A stretch of 64,000 bases of DNA from Microbacterium sp. MYb66. GTDB taxonomy: Bacteria; Actinomycetota; Actinomycetes; Actinomycetales; Microbacteriaceae. Positions 50,675 to 59,318 of the stretch are shown piece by piece; positions within the stretch are counted from its first letter, which is position 1, and the number at the start of each line of letters is the position of its first letter. Made by a program: the position numbers and the translations under genes. Location: NCBI RefSeq assembly GCF_002979435.1, contig NZ_PCOV01000012.1:22048-86047 (forward strand). The letters run 5' to 3'. The notes beneath the pieces are model-generated. The model did not search any database. It had not been told where the DNA came from and saw only the letters and a program-made list of their open reading frames with translations.

Positions 50675-50932
50675 CCGCTCGGAAGACGGCGGACCTCGCC
50701 AGGGTGCCGCACCAGCGGGCGTGCCTCCACCCGGAGAAGCCGATGCGGATCCGTCCCGCGCTCTCCGACTTCCGCCGACCCACGCCGTTCCCCTCTGAGC
50801 GTCGTCATGCCGCCCGAGGTCAGAGGGAATACTCGTCGGTGTGCTCGGGGTTGACGCCCTCGGAGGCGTTCGACCGGGACAGCACCCATGCCTGTCCGGC
50901 GATTCGCGCAGCGACACCCAGAGGAGCAGATG

Positions 50933-51304
50933 ATGACGTGGAACACCGAGGAGCTCGCCCGCATCTCCGAGCCGGAGATGTTCGATCTCTCCGCCCAGTT
51001 GGAGGACGGGACGACGCCGAAGACCGTGGGCATCTGGGCGGTCGCGGTGGACGGCCGCCTGTTCGTGCGCTCGTACACGGGACTGCAGGGCAAGTGGTAC
51101 GCACCCGCCCTCGCCAGTCTGCGCGGGCGCGTCTCGGCGGGCGGCGTCACGAAGGACGTGCGCTTCGAGCGGGTGACGGACGACGCGACGAACTCCGCGA
51201 TCGATGCCGAGTATCTCGCCAAGTACACACCGAGCCCCTACGCCCCGGAGATGGGGCAGGAGCCCGTGCGGTCGAACACGCTCGAAGTCATCCCGCTGGA
51301 CTGA
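50933..51304 (+). CDS. DUF2255 family protein
   Basis: 123 residues: WNTEELARISEPEMFDLSAQ, then a strand block TVGIWAVAVDGRLFVRSYTG, KWYAPALASLRGRVSAGGV and a final IDAEYLAKYTPSPYAPEMGQ. This is the DUF2255 pattern, a small soluble beta-barrel-like protein related to split-barrel flavin proteins but without known function. The ATG at 50933 has AGGAG at good spacing (an ATG just before it is too close). The 258 bp between the FMN reductase and this gene hold nothing I can support. Confidence 0.75.
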   Translation: MTWNTEELARISEPEMFDLSAQLEDGTTPKTVGIWAVAVDGRLFVRSYTGLQGKWYAPALASLRGRVSAGGVTKDVRFERVTDDATNSAIDAEYLAKYTPSPYAPEMGQEPVRSNTLEVIPLD

Positions 51305-51316
51305 GAGACCCGCTTC

Positions 51317-51357
51317 GGTCGCGAGACCCGGCGGGAGGTATGCCCTCCCGAGCGACC
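51317..51357 (+). terminator. Nested hairpin after the DUF2255 gene
   Basis: CGGGAGG (51332-51338) pairs with CCTCCCG (51344-51350) around TATGC, and the flanking GGTCGC (51317-51322) with GCGACC (51352-51357). It begins 13 nt after the stop codon and probably ends the transcript. A second small hairpin (CCGTCC/GGACGG) lies at 51388-51404. Confidence 0.55.
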
Positions 51358-51500
51358 CGCCCCAGACGGCGTCCTCGAGAGGGCTCACCGTCCTTCCCGG
51401 ACGGTTGGGGAGGCGGCGAAGATCTCGCTGCGCTCTCGGTTGATTCCCCAGAACTCAACCTGTAGCCCCCGCTACGTGAGCAGAGTATCGCTTAATCGGC

Positions 51501-51522
51501 TTGTCCGCCATTTGGGGGACAA
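51501..51522. promoter_or_regulatory. 22-bp dyad in the gap before the 51592 gene
   Basis: TTGTCCGCCATTTGGGGGACAA is an inverted repeat in 18 of 22 positions, including perfect 6-bp ends TTGTCC/GGACAA. It lies in an unusually AT-rich stretch of the window, about 60 bp upstream of the predicted promoter of the unknown gene. It looks like a binding site for a dimeric regulator that is not encoded nearby. Confidence 0.5.
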
Positions 51523-51557
51523 AGAAATCTCCGAATGTTATCGGACGGCACCCCCTG

Positions 51558-51585
51558 TTGTCATCCTGACGGCGTTCCCTAGGGT
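51558..51585 (+). promoter_or_regulatory. Promoter of the 51592 gene (leaderless)
   Basis: TTGTCA (51558-51563), a 16-bp spacer and TAGGGT (51580-51585) are followed by 6 nt and the ATG at 51592. Transcription would start at the first codon. Confidence 0.65.
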
Positions 51586-51591
51586 GGACCC

Positions 51592-51975
51592 ATGGACAGA
51601 TTGCTCGTACTCACCGCTCAGGTCGCCATCGCTCACGGCCACCGTGTCGAGGTGACCGAGCAGGTCGATCCGTTCACCGCGGAACCGGTGGTCCTCGCTC
51701 TCGTCGACCTCGACACGGGCGTCCGCTACCGTCGCCCGGAGGAACCGAGCGGCGACGTCGCGCGGTGGATCGGCCGGGTGCTGGAGTGCACGGTGACGAT
51801 CGGCGGACCCGCGGCCCGCACCGCGCTGCTGGTCGACCCCATCGGTCCGGGGGCGACCGGTGCCAAGATCGCCCTGCGCGGCGCTGACGCCGCTGCCGAT
51901 GCAGCGAAAGCCGAAGCCGACCGATGGGGAGGGGCTGACCGCCCTCCGGCGGAGGACTCCGAGCGCTTCTGGTGA
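51592..51975 (+). CDS. Unknown 127-residue protein
   Basis: I do not recognise the family. The first 60 residues mix strands and acidic turns (VTEQVDPFTAEPVVLALVDL, then DTGVRYRRPEE). The middle ECTVTIGGPAARTALLVDPI is hydrophobic but too short for a secure membrane segment. The C-terminus is Ala-rich and charged (ADAAADAAKAEADRWG), probably a flexible helix. The promoter and start are convincing (leaderless ATG). It converges on dnaE2, with 16 bp between the genes. Confidence 0.6.
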   Translation: MDRLLVLTAQVAIAHGHRVEVTEQVDPFTAEPVVLALVDLDTGVRYRRPEEPSGDVARWIGRVLECTVTIGGPAARTALLVDPIGPGATGAKIALRGADAAADAAKAEADRWGGADRPPAEDSERFW

Positions 51976-51991
51976 GGCAGGGCTTCCGCGA

Positions 51992-54900
51992 TCACCGGAA
52001 GTCCCTGGAACGGTGTGTGAGACCGGTGCGCAGGTCTTCGAACCCATCGGCGAGCACGTTGACGACGCCCTCTGCGGATCTCTCCAGGATGCCGCGGATG
52101 ATGAGTGCCGGAGATTCCCGAGCCACGCGGCGGTATCTGTTCCAGACGCCGGCCGAGCAGACGACGTTCACCAGGCCGCTCTCGTCCTCGAGATTCACGA
52201 AGGTGATCCCGGCGGCCGTCGCGGGTCGCTGACGGTGGGTGACGAGACCCGCGACCTCGATGCGCCGGCCGGCCTCGTGGCTCTGCAGGTCGGCTGCGGT
52301 CAACACCCCCCGCGTGTGCAGCGCTTCGCGGAAGTGCGTCATCGGATGGTCGTCGGTCGAGACTCCGGTCGCCCAGAGATCGGCGGAGAGGCGTTCGTAG
52401 CTGGTCTGATCCGCGAACAGCGGAGGCTGCACGGCGACCGTCGTCCCGGGAAGGAAACGTGACCGATCGTCGGCGGCCGCCCCCGCGAGCCAGATGGCTT
52501 CTCGCCGCTCCAGGCCGAGGCAGGCGAAGGCTCCGGCGGTGGCGAGAGCCTCCACCTGCGCCGCGGTGGCATCCGTCCGGCGCACCAGATCGTGCAGATC
52601 CTGGAAGCGGCCGTTCGCCTCTCGTTCGGCGACGATCCGCTCCGCCAGCGGCAGGCCGATCCCGCGGATGCCGCTGAGACCCAGTCGGACCGCGGAGCCC
52701 CCGTCCCTGCGGTGTGCGGTGGCCTCATCCGGCGCGCTCCGATCGAAGCGGAGCGTGGGCGGCTGAGGGTCGGCGAGGCACGTGTCCCGCCCGGTCGGCT
52801 TCCGCGCGGCGCCCGCGACGAGCGGTTCCAGCGTCTCGGTGGCTCCCGAGAGATGCAGGTCGGGACGCAGGACCTCCACGCCGTGTCGACGCGCATCCGC
52901 AGTGAGGGTCGCCGCCGAGTAGAAGCCCATCGGCTGCGAGCGCAGGAGACCGGCCAGGAATGCGGCGGGGTAGTGCAGCTTCAACCAGGAACTGGCGTAG
53001 ACGAGCAGGGCGAACGACAGCGAATGCGACTCGGCGAATCCGAAGTTGGAGAACGCCTGGATCTGCGCGTAGATGCGATCAGCCGCGTCGGCGTCCAGTC
53101 CTCGTCTGGTCATCCCCGCATACAGCTTGTCCTTGACCTTCTCGATCTTCTCGAGACCGCGTTTGGATCCCATGGCCCGGCGCAGCAGGTCGGCCTCGTC
53201 GGCTGTGCAGTCGCCGATGGCCGTGGCCATCTGGATGAGCTGCTCCTGGAAGATCGGGATGCCCAGCGTGCGCTTCAGGATGTCTTCCAGATCGCTGTGC
53301 GGGTAGGGGATCGTGAAGTCCACCGGCGCCTCTCCGCGAGCTGCGCGCTCCCGGTTCTCCTCGTCGACGCGATCCTTCGCCATCTTCCGCCGCACGAACG
53401 GATGCACCGCCCCGCCCTGGATGGGCCCGGGGCGGATGAGTGCGATCTGGATGGCGAGGTCGTAGAAGCATCGCGGCTGCAGCCGGGGCAGCAGACCGAT
53501 CTGCGCGCGGGACTCCACCTGGAAGACGCCGATGGAGTCCGCCCGGCAGAGCATGTCGTAGACGGCGGGCTCCTCCTTGGGGATGGTCTCGAGCCTCCAC
53601 TCCTCACCCGTGGTCTCCCGGACCAGGTCGAAGCAGTGCTGGAGCGCGGCGAGCATCCCGAGCCCCAGCAGGTCGAACTTCACCAGTCCCATGAAGGCCG
53701 AGTCGTCTTTGTCCCACTGGATGACAGTGCGATTCTCCATGCGGGCATGCTCCACGGGGACGACCTCGCCGACCGGACGCGCGGTGAGCACCATGCCGCC
53801 CGAGTGGATGCCGAGATGCCGAGGAGCCTTCAACAGCTCACCGGCGTAGGCGAGCACGTTCTCGGGGATGTCATGACCCTCGACGGGTTCCAGTCCCACG
53901 CCCCAGCCGTCGACCTGCCGGGACCAAGCGTCCTGCTGACCGGGCGAATGGCCCAGCGCTCTGGCCATGTCGCGGACCGCGTTCTTGGGACGGTACTGGA
54001 TGACGTTCGCCACCTGGGCAGCGCGCTCCCTGCCGTACTCCCGGTACACCCACTGGATGATCTCCTCGCGACGGTCGGAGTCGAAGTCCACATCGATGTC
54101 GGGCTCCTCCGTCCGGGTGGTCGCCAGGAACCTCTCGAAGGGGAGACGGTAGAGGATCGGGTCGACGGCGGTGATCCCCAGCAGGTAGCAGACCGCGCTC
54201 GCCGCGGCCGAACCCCGCCCCTGACAGAGGATGCCGCGACGCTTCGCCTCGGTGACGATGCCGTGCACGATCAGGAAGTACCCCGGGAAGTCCTTCTCCT
54301 CGATCACGTCCAGCTCGCGCGCGATCCGGTGACGGCCGGCGTCGTCCAGGCGGGGGTACTTCGACGGCACGGCCTCCCAGACCAGGTGACGCAGCCAGGT
54401 CATCGGAGTGTGTCCCTGCGGCACCTTCTGCTGCGGCAGCGCCGGACGCGCGAGCCGCAACGGGAAGGCGGAGGCCGCCGCCAGCTCGAGCCCGTACGAG
54501 ATCGCCCCCGGGTAGCGCTGGAAGCGCGCTGACATCTCGGCTCCGCTGCGCAGATGCGCGCCGCCGTGCGCGGGCAGCCAGCCGTCGAGCTCCTCCATGC
54601 TGCGCACCGCGCGGACCGCGGCCACCGCCTCGGCGAGGGACGCCTGCGCCGGCCGGGCGTAGTGCACGTTGTTCGTCGCCACCACCGGCAGCCGCATCCT
54701 CCTGGCGCGCTCGGCGAGGGCGTCGTTGCGGCGGGAGTCCTGCGGATCTCCGTGGTCGATGAGTTCGACGGCGACGTTGTCGCTCCCGAACAGGTCGACG
54801 AGGTGTCGCAGCGGTGTCGCCGCGTCTCCGTGCTCGAGCCCGCGCCGCACGGAGCCTTTGCGGCAACCGGTCAGGATCGTCCAGTGGCCGCCCGCGCGAG

Positions 54901-55453
54901 CGGCGAGGTCGTCGAGGTCGTACACCGGGCGTCCTTTCTCGCCGCCGCGCAGCTGTGCCGCGGTGATCGCGCCCGAGAGGCGGTGGTATCCCTCCATCCC
55001 ACGGGCGAGGACCAGCAGATGCTCACCCGCGGGATCGGGGCTGCCTCGTTGCGGGGTGGGCAGGTCGAGGGAGAGCTCGGCCCCGAACACCGTCTGCAGC
55101 CCGACCTCCATGAGCTCGGCTGCCTCGGCGAAGCGCGCAGCGCCGTAGAAGCCGTCGTGGTCGGTGAGGGCGAGCGCGGTCAGACCGAGGTGCTCCGCCT
55201 CGGCGAGGAGGTCTTCCGGAGAGGAGGCGCCGTCGAGGAAGGAGTATGACGAATGGGCGTGCAGCTCCGCATAGGGCACTGCTTCCTCGGGCCGGGTGAC
55301 GACGGGAGGGGTGCGCTTGCGGCGCCGACTCACCGGTCCGGGGTCGACCCTCCGGCCCCGAGGCTCGGCGCCGGGCGGCGTCGGTGGCGACTCGTCGCCG
55401 CTGAGGGTGCGCTCCAGCTCGTCCCAGGACAGCGGCGGGTTGTGCCAGCCCAT
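51992..55453 (-). CDS. dnaE2: Error-prone DNA polymerase III alpha subunit
   Basis: 1153 residues, the DnaE2/ImuC type that copies past DNA damage. The PHP domain begins YAELHAHSSYSFLDGASSPE near residue 60. The polymerase active site has PDIDVDFDSDRREEIIQWVY (about 450). The C-terminal OB region (GLVTHRQRPATAAGITFVNL) is present. The tau-binding tail of replicative DnaE1 is missing, as usual for DnaE2. The ATG at 55453 overlaps the ImuB stop by one base (TGATG), so the cassette imuA'-imuB-dnaE2 is one operon. It drives damage-induced mutagenesis. Confidence 0.92.
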   Translation of the reverse strand: MGWHNPPLSWDELERTLSGDESPPTPPGAEPRGRRVDPGPVSRRRKRTPPVVTRPEEAVPYAELHAHSSYSFLDGASSPEDLLAEAEHLGLTALALTDHDGFYGAARFAEAAELMEVGLQTVFGAELSLDLPTPQRGSPDPAGEHLLVLARGMEGYHRLSGAITAAQLRGGEKGRPVYDLDDLAARAGGHWTILTGCRKGSVRRGLEHGDAATPLRHLVDLFGSDNVAVELIDHGDPQDSRRNDALAERARRMRLPVVATNNVHYARPAQASLAEAVAAVRAVRSMEELDGWLPAHGGAHLRSGAEMSARFQRYPGAISYGLELAAASAFPLRLARPALPQQKVPQGHTPMTWLRHLVWEAVPSKYPRLDDAGRHRIARELDVIEEKDFPGYFLIVHGIVTEAKRRGILCQGRGSAAASAVCYLLGITAVDPILYRLPFERFLATTRTEEPDIDVDFDSDRREEIIQWVYREYGRERAAQVANVIQYRPKNAVRDMARALGHSPGQQDAWSRQVDGWGVGLEPVEGHDIPENVLAYAGELLKAPRHLGIHSGGMVLTARPVGEVVPVEHARMENRTVIQWDKDDSAFMGLVKFDLLGLGMLAALQHCFDLVRETTGEEWRLETIPKEEPAVYDMLCRADSIGVFQVESRAQIGLLPRLQPRCFYDLAIQIALIRPGPIQGGAVHPFVRRKMAKDRVDEENRERAARGEAPVDFTIPYPHSDLEDILKRTLGIPIFQEQLIQMATAIGDCTADEADLLRRAMGSKRGLEKIEKVKDKLYAGMTRRGLDADAADRIYAQIQAFSNFGFAESHSLSFALLVYASSWLKLHYPAAFLAGLLRSQPMGFYSAATLTADARRHGVEVLRPDLHLSGATETLEPLVAGAARKPTGRDTCLADPQPPTLRFDRSAPDEATAHRRDGGSAVRLGLSGIRGIGLPLAERIVAEREANGRFQDLHDLVRRTDATAAQVEALATAGAFACLGLERREAIWLAGAAADDRSRFLPGTTVAVQPPLFADQTSYERLSADLWATGVSTDDHPMTHFREALHTRGVLTAADLQSHEAGRRIEVAGLVTHRQRPATAAGITFVNLEDESGLVNVVCSAGVWNRYRRVARESPALIIRGILERSAEGVVNVLADGFEDLRTGLTHRSRDFR

Positions 55454-56991
55454 CAGCGATACCTCCCCTCGGCCCACCAGCGCTCGCCGGTATGGAAGAC
55501 CAGCCACGCCCGATCGTGGTCGTCGATGATCTGGAGTCGGTGTCCTCGCTTGCCCCCGCCCGGAGCCCAGCGACGCTCGTGGACGGGCCAGGGGCCGGCC
55601 CACGCCTGCACGAGGGCTCCGTCGATGCGCGCGGGGCTCTGTGAGAGCGCCCCGCGCTCGTCGATGTCGATCGAGTTCTCGTCCGCGGCGAGCAGCCCGA
55701 TGGGGCGCGGAGGGAGGAACACCTCTGCGGGCAGCGGGTCGGGAAGGCTCCCCGGCCAGGGGGATGCCGGATCGCGCGGGGGGACCGTGCGCTCTCCCCA
55801 GGGGGTGAGCACCTGGCGATCGGCGAGCCAGCGGCCGCCGGCGACGGCGGCCGTGACCACCCCCTGATGGCCCAGCATGGTCTGCACCCGGGAGACGGCA
55901 TGGTGCAGCCGCTCATCGGTACCGGAGCCGAAGAGGCCCGGCTGGTGATGGGCGGCATCATCGACGGCGGCAGGGACGATGCGCACCGCCACGATGCCGC
56001 CGAAGGCCCGTGCCTCGTCGACCGGATCCTTCGCGGACTGCGCGGCCAGAGCTTCCAGCTGCCAGCGCACCCGGTCGACGAGGTCGGAGGCGTCGAAGCA
56101 GGTCGGGTGCAGCCAGGAGCGCGAGAAGACGACCCCGTTGTCGTCGGTCAGGTCGATCCGCACCTCCGTGCAGACGACCGAGGCATCGCCGAGAGCGAGC
56201 ATCACCGCGTCCGCTGTCTGCCGCACTGCGAAGGCCACCTGATCCGTTCCGCCCAGGGGGGATTCGAACTCGATGCTCCGCACCAGCTCGGGGTCGGGTG
56301 GTCGCGGGGTCAACGGGCGTGAATCGGCACCGGCGGCGAGCGCGTGCAGACGTGCGCCCTGCTCGCCGAAGCGATCGCGCACATCGAGCGCGGCGAGCGC
56401 GGTGAACTCGCCGAGGGTGCGCACTCCGAGCCGGACGAGGAGACCGGTGATCTGCTCGTCGCGGAGTACCTGCACGGGGTAGGGGGCGAGGAACTCCCGC
56501 GATCCGCCGGGGGGCACGACCGTGCAGGAGGAGGGTCCTCGCGCGGCGATCTCGGCCGTGAACGGGCCATCCGCGACACCGATGCGCACCTCGGGGAACC
56601 CGGCTTCCGTGAGGATGACGGAGAGCGTCCCTGCGGCCTCTGCCTCTCCGCCGTGATAGCGGGAGATGCCTCGGGCGCGGAGGATCGCGAGTCCGGGGCG
56701 CAGCAGTGTGACCCCCGGGGCGTGTTTCTCGATGAGGTGCAGCACGGGCAGGAAAGCGCGTTCGTCCCGGTCGGGGTCGTGGGGGAGCACGCGCAGCGAG
56801 GAGAGATGACCCTGCGCGACCCGGCGGCGCTGACCGGTGCGCACGCCGTGCTCTCTGGCGGAAGCCGTGCAGGCGACGATGGTGTTCGCCTGCACCAGGG
56901 CCGTGGGCGGATGCGGGGGCGGGCCGGCGAGTGCAGCCCGCATCGGCCAATCGGGGAACCACAGCACGAGGACGCGGAGCGGGGAGTTCAT
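55453..56991 (-). CDS. imuB: ImuB, catalytically inactive Y-family polymerase adaptor
   Basis: 512 residues. It keeps the Y-family scaffold (LVLWFPDWPMRAAL at the start, LLRPGLAILRARGISRYHGG where active polymerases have the SxDE acids), but the catalytic acids are lacking, as in known ImuB. A beta-clamp-binding-like QPGLFG is at residues 350-355, comparable to QLPLWG of M. tuberculosis ImuB. It bridges ImuA', the clamp and DnaE2. ATG 56991 overlaps the ImuA' stop (ATGA). The C-terminal 150 residues have the conserved region ending GERWWAEGRYR. Confidence 0.88.
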   Translation of the reverse strand: MNSPLRVLVLWFPDWPMRAALAGPPPHPPTALVQANTIVACTASAREHGVRTGQRRRVAQGHLSSLRVLPHDPDRDERAFLPVLHLIEKHAPGVTLLRPGLAILRARGISRYHGGEAEAAGTLSVILTEAGFPEVRIGVADGPFTAEIAARGPSSCTVVPPGGSREFLAPYPVQVLRDEQITGLLVRLGVRTLGEFTALAALDVRDRFGEQGARLHALAAGADSRPLTPRPPDPELVRSIEFESPLGGTDQVAFAVRQTADAVMLALGDASVVCTEVRIDLTDDNGVVFSRSWLHPTCFDASDLVDRVRWQLEALAAQSAKDPVDEARAFGGIVAVRIVPAAVDDAAHHQPGLFGSGTDERLHHAVSRVQTMLGHQGVVTAAVAGGRWLADRQVLTPWGERTVPPRDPASPWPGSLPDPLPAEVFLPPRPIGLLAADENSIDIDERGALSQSPARIDGALVQAWAGPWPVHERRWAPGGGKRGHRLQIIDDHDRAWLVFHTGERWWAEGRYR

Positions 56992-57767
56992 CCGGCCTCC
57001 GCCCACCGCAGGAGTTCCGCAGGAGCCTCTCCCGGCGCAGTGGTCTCGGCGGAGAGGCCGGGCAGTGCCGTGAGCTCGGCTCCGACGGCTTCGATGGCGC
57101 CGTGTCCTCCCGGCAGCTGCACGCGCACGCTCGACGGTCGCGGGCTGTGTCGTGTCTGCGCGGTCACCGTCACCGTGCAGTCGGAGAGCAGCCCCCAGCC
57201 GGCGCCGAGGCCGTGCCAGTGCGGATCGTGAAGACGTATCGTCCCCTCGCTCTGCGGCCATCGACCGGCGCCGGGCGACTCGGTGACCAGGAGTGTGCAT
57301 CCGCGATCGCGGAGGCGCGCGCTCAGGCGGGAGACGTCAGCGTCCTTCGCTCGTGTACCGGGGGCCACGACGATCAGTGGCACGACCTCGGCCAGCGCGG
57401 AGGTCGCAGCGAGCCAGCGATCCCCGGGGGTGGGAACGAGGATCAGGCGGGCGAGGTCGATGCCGAATGCGGCGGCTGCCTCGACGCCGAGGGTCGGCAT
57501 GCCGACCACCGCGCACCAGAGCCCCTTCTGCGATGCCGCACTGAGCAGCGCGAGGACGAGACTGGGGGAGGGGGAGACGGTGTAGGAGGTACCGGTCTGC
57601 AGCCCTTCCTCCGGCAGCAGTGCAGCGAAGGCAGAGTCGAGGGGGAGCAGCGCATGTTCACTGCGCCGCCGCTGCATCCTGCTGATCTCGCGGCGCAGTC
57701 GCAGCACTTCTCCCGCGCGGGAGTCGCCCGCCGGAGAGAGCGAGGCGATTGCATCGAGACCGATCAC
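56988..57767 (-). CDS. imuA': ImuA'-type RecA-like accessory protein
   Basis: 259 residues, divergent from RecA, as for the first gene of actinobacterial mutasome cassettes. HALLPLDSAFAALLPEEGLQ leads into the degenerate P-loop region; LWCAVVGMPTLGVEAAAAFG and SALAEVVPLIVVAP match the core strands. It has the QLPGGHGAIEAVG segment near the C-terminus. The GTG at 57767 is chosen for AAAGGA upstream. No CGAAC-N4-GTTCG SOS box was found upstream, which is unusual, and an AT-rich dyad lies at the promoter position instead. Confidence 0.8.
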   Translation of the reverse strand: MIGLDAIASLSPAGDSRAGEVLRLRREISRMQRRRSEHALLPLDSAFAALLPEEGLQTGTSYTVSPSPSLVLALLSAASQKGLWCAVVGMPTLGVEAAAAFGIDLARLILVPTPGDRWLAATSALAEVVPLIVVAPGTRAKDADVSRLSARLRDRGCTLLVTESPGAGRWPQSEGTIRLHDPHWHGLGAGWGLLSDCTVTVTAQTRHSPRPSSVRVQLPGGHGAIEAVGAELTALPGLSAETTAPGEAPAELLRWAEAG

Positions 57768-57787
57768 CCTGCATCCTTTCTCGAAGA

Positions 57788-57801
57788 TATATTCTAATAT
57801 A
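57788..57801. promoter_or_regulatory. AT-rich dyad at the mutasome promoter
   Basis: TATATTCTAATATA has perfect inverted 6-bp ends around CT, within about 70% GC surroundings and 21 bp upstream of the ImuA' GTG. It can serve as the -10 element on either strand and may also be a regulator site. No canonical LexA site overlaps it. Confidence 0.5.
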
Positions 57802-57911
57802 CCAACCCGTGCGAATGACGATAGTTCGTACATCGGACATCGGCCAGGGGTGGCCCGGGGGTTGTCCACAGGCGGTCGGAGCGGGGTCCGCCGATCTCCT
57901 AATCTGCGGGG

Positions 57912-58382
57912 ATGGACATCCGGCTCGCCCTCATCGCCCTCGTGCACCTCGCGCTGATCGGCATCGGGGCGTGGCTGATCGTGATCGACGCGCGCACGCA
58001 TCGCCTCCCGAACCGGATCGTGCTGCCGACTCTCGTCTCCCTGATCGTGCTCGCCGCCGCTGATGCCCTGGGAACGGGAGAGAGCGGGGCATTCGTCCGC
58101 GCCCTTCTCGGCATGCTGCTGCTCGGGGGCTTCTACGCGGTGCTGCGAGTGCTCAGCCGCGCGGGGATGGGCGGCGGAGACGTGAAGCTCGCCGCGGCCA
58201 TCGGGCTCGTGCTGGGATGGCACGGCTGGCAGTCGCTCGCGATCGGCGCCGCCTCGGCCTTCGTGCTGGGTGCGCTCTACGCTCTCACGCTCATCCTGCT
58301 GCGACGGGCGGACGGGGCCACGCGCATCGCGTTCGGGCCGTGGATGATCGCCGGGGCCCTCCTCGGCGTCATCCTCGGATGA
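57912..58382 (+). CDS. Prepilin peptidase, A24 family (short form)
   Basis: 156 residues, all membrane segments. The two aspartates of A24 peptidases are visible in IVIDARTHRLPNR (about residue 32) and RAGMGGGDVKLAAAIGLVLG (about 92). It cleaves type IV prepilins in the membrane. The N-terminal methylase domain of PilD is missing, as in archaeal/tad-type FppA/TadV. The ATG at 57912 is 6 nt after TAATCT (57900-57905). No pilin genes lie near, so its substrate genes are elsewhere. Confidence 0.85.
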   Translation: MDIRLALIALVHLALIGIGAWLIVIDARTHRLPNRIVLPTLVSLIVLAAADALGTGESGAFVRALLGMLLLGGFYAVLRVLSRAGMGGGDVKLAAAIGLVLGWHGWQSLAIGAASAFVLGALYALTLILLRRADGATRIAFGPWMIAGALLGVILG

Positions 58383-58432
58383 ATCCGCCAGCCTCGCACC
58401 GATACCTCGAGGACGGCGCTAACCTGAACCAC

Positions 58433-58648
58433 ATGGCACTCGCGCGACTTCACGGCGGCCCGCTGGACGGGCAGATCATCCCTCTCGGTGACGCGGACGA
58501 CAAGCTGATCGTCCCCTACAGCGAGACGCAGGTGGTGTACAACCGCCGTGGCGGACCGCAGAACACCGGTCCGACCGACGGGCCGACCGAGGTCGACTAC
58601 TGGTTCGAAGAGTCTCTCGAGGATCTCACTCTCAACGACGATGACTGA
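58433..58648 (+). CDS. Conserved small protein (MALARLHGGPLDGQ family)
   Basis: 71 residues, acidic at the end (ESLEDLTLNDDD). The ATG at 58433 is preferred over an upstream in-frame ATG at 58379 because TAACCT (58420-58425) lies 7 nt before it and the family, as I remember it in actinobacteria, begins MALARLHGGPLDGQ. Function unknown. It overlaps the CYTH gene by 8 bp (ATGACTGA), the same junction as at 6799. Confidence 0.65.
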   Translation: MALARLHGGPLDGQIIPLGDADDKLIVPYSETQVVYNRRGGPQNTGPTDGPTEVDYWFEESLEDLTLNDDD

Positions 58649-59255
58649 ACCGTCCCGCACGGTCGAGGTCGAGCGCAAGTACGACGTCGACGTCGGGACT
58701 CCGCTGCCGCGCTGGGATGCGATCCCCGGCGTCGAGGCCGTCACCGCCGGCGAGGTCCGGGCTCTGGACGCCCGCTACTTCGACACTGCTGACGGCGAAC
58801 TCGCGCGCGCCGGAGTGGCGCTGCGCCGTCGCACCGGCGGCCCCGATGAGGGGTGGCATGTCAAGGGTCCGCGGCAAGGAGACGGAAGGCTCGAGCTCGG
58901 CTGGCCGCTCGGTGAGGGCGATGCCCTTCCGGACGCCGTCGCCGCGACCGTGTCCGACTGGACCACCGCCCCGCTCGCCCCGCTCGCCCGGATCGAGAAC
59001 GACCGCACCGCGTATCTGCTCACCGGCAGGAGCGGGGTCGTGGCCGAGTTCGTCGACGATCGCGTCCGGGCCACCGACCTCCGTGACGGTACACAGCGCG
59101 AATGGCGCGAGTGGGAGATGGAGCTCGGACCGGCGGCACCGACCGACGATGCAGGGCGCGCCGCCTTCTTCGACGCGGTGGAACGGGCGGTCCTGGCAGC
59201 CGGGGGTCGTGAATCGGCATCCGGTTCCAAGCTCGCGCGCGCGCTCGGCTTCTAG
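58641..59255 (+). CDS. CYTH domain protein (triphosphate tunnel metalloenzyme)
   Basis: 204 residues. The signature ExExK appears as VEVERKYDV near the N-terminus, followed by alternating charged strands (LDARYFDTADGELARAGVAL, ALRRRTGG, HVKGPRQG, EWEMELGP) that line the tunnel. Members hydrolyse triphosphates (thiamine triphosphate, polyphosphate) or make cAMP. The CHAD domain often found behind CYTH in bacteria is absent here. The ATG at 58641 overlaps the previous gene. Substrate unknown. Confidence 0.85.
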   Translation: MTEPSRTVEVERKYDVDVGTPLPRWDAIPGVEAVTAGEVRALDARYFDTADGELARAGVALRRRTGGPDEGWHVKGPRQGDGRLELGWPLGEGDALPDAVAATVSDWTTAPLAPLARIENDRTAYLLTGRSGVVAEFVDDRVRATDLRDGTQREWREWEMELGPAAPTDDAGRAAFFDAVERAVLAAGGRESASGSKLARALGF

Positions 59256-59318
59256 TCGGAGACCGCCGGCGGGCGCAACCCCTTCCCCGGGTGCGGCGTC
59301 GCATGCTTGAGTGACAGC

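Noticed and set aside
50820..50932. Minus-strand reading frame ending NPEHTDEYSL before the DUF2255 gene
   Set aside because: It looks like a gene end, but the upstream part is antisense to DUF2255 and has no start or domain; nothing supports a gene.
57802..57860. CGAAT...AGTTCG as an SOS box upstream of imuA'
   Set aside because: The spacing is seven bases instead of four, so it does not fit the CGAAC-N4-GTTCG LexA site.
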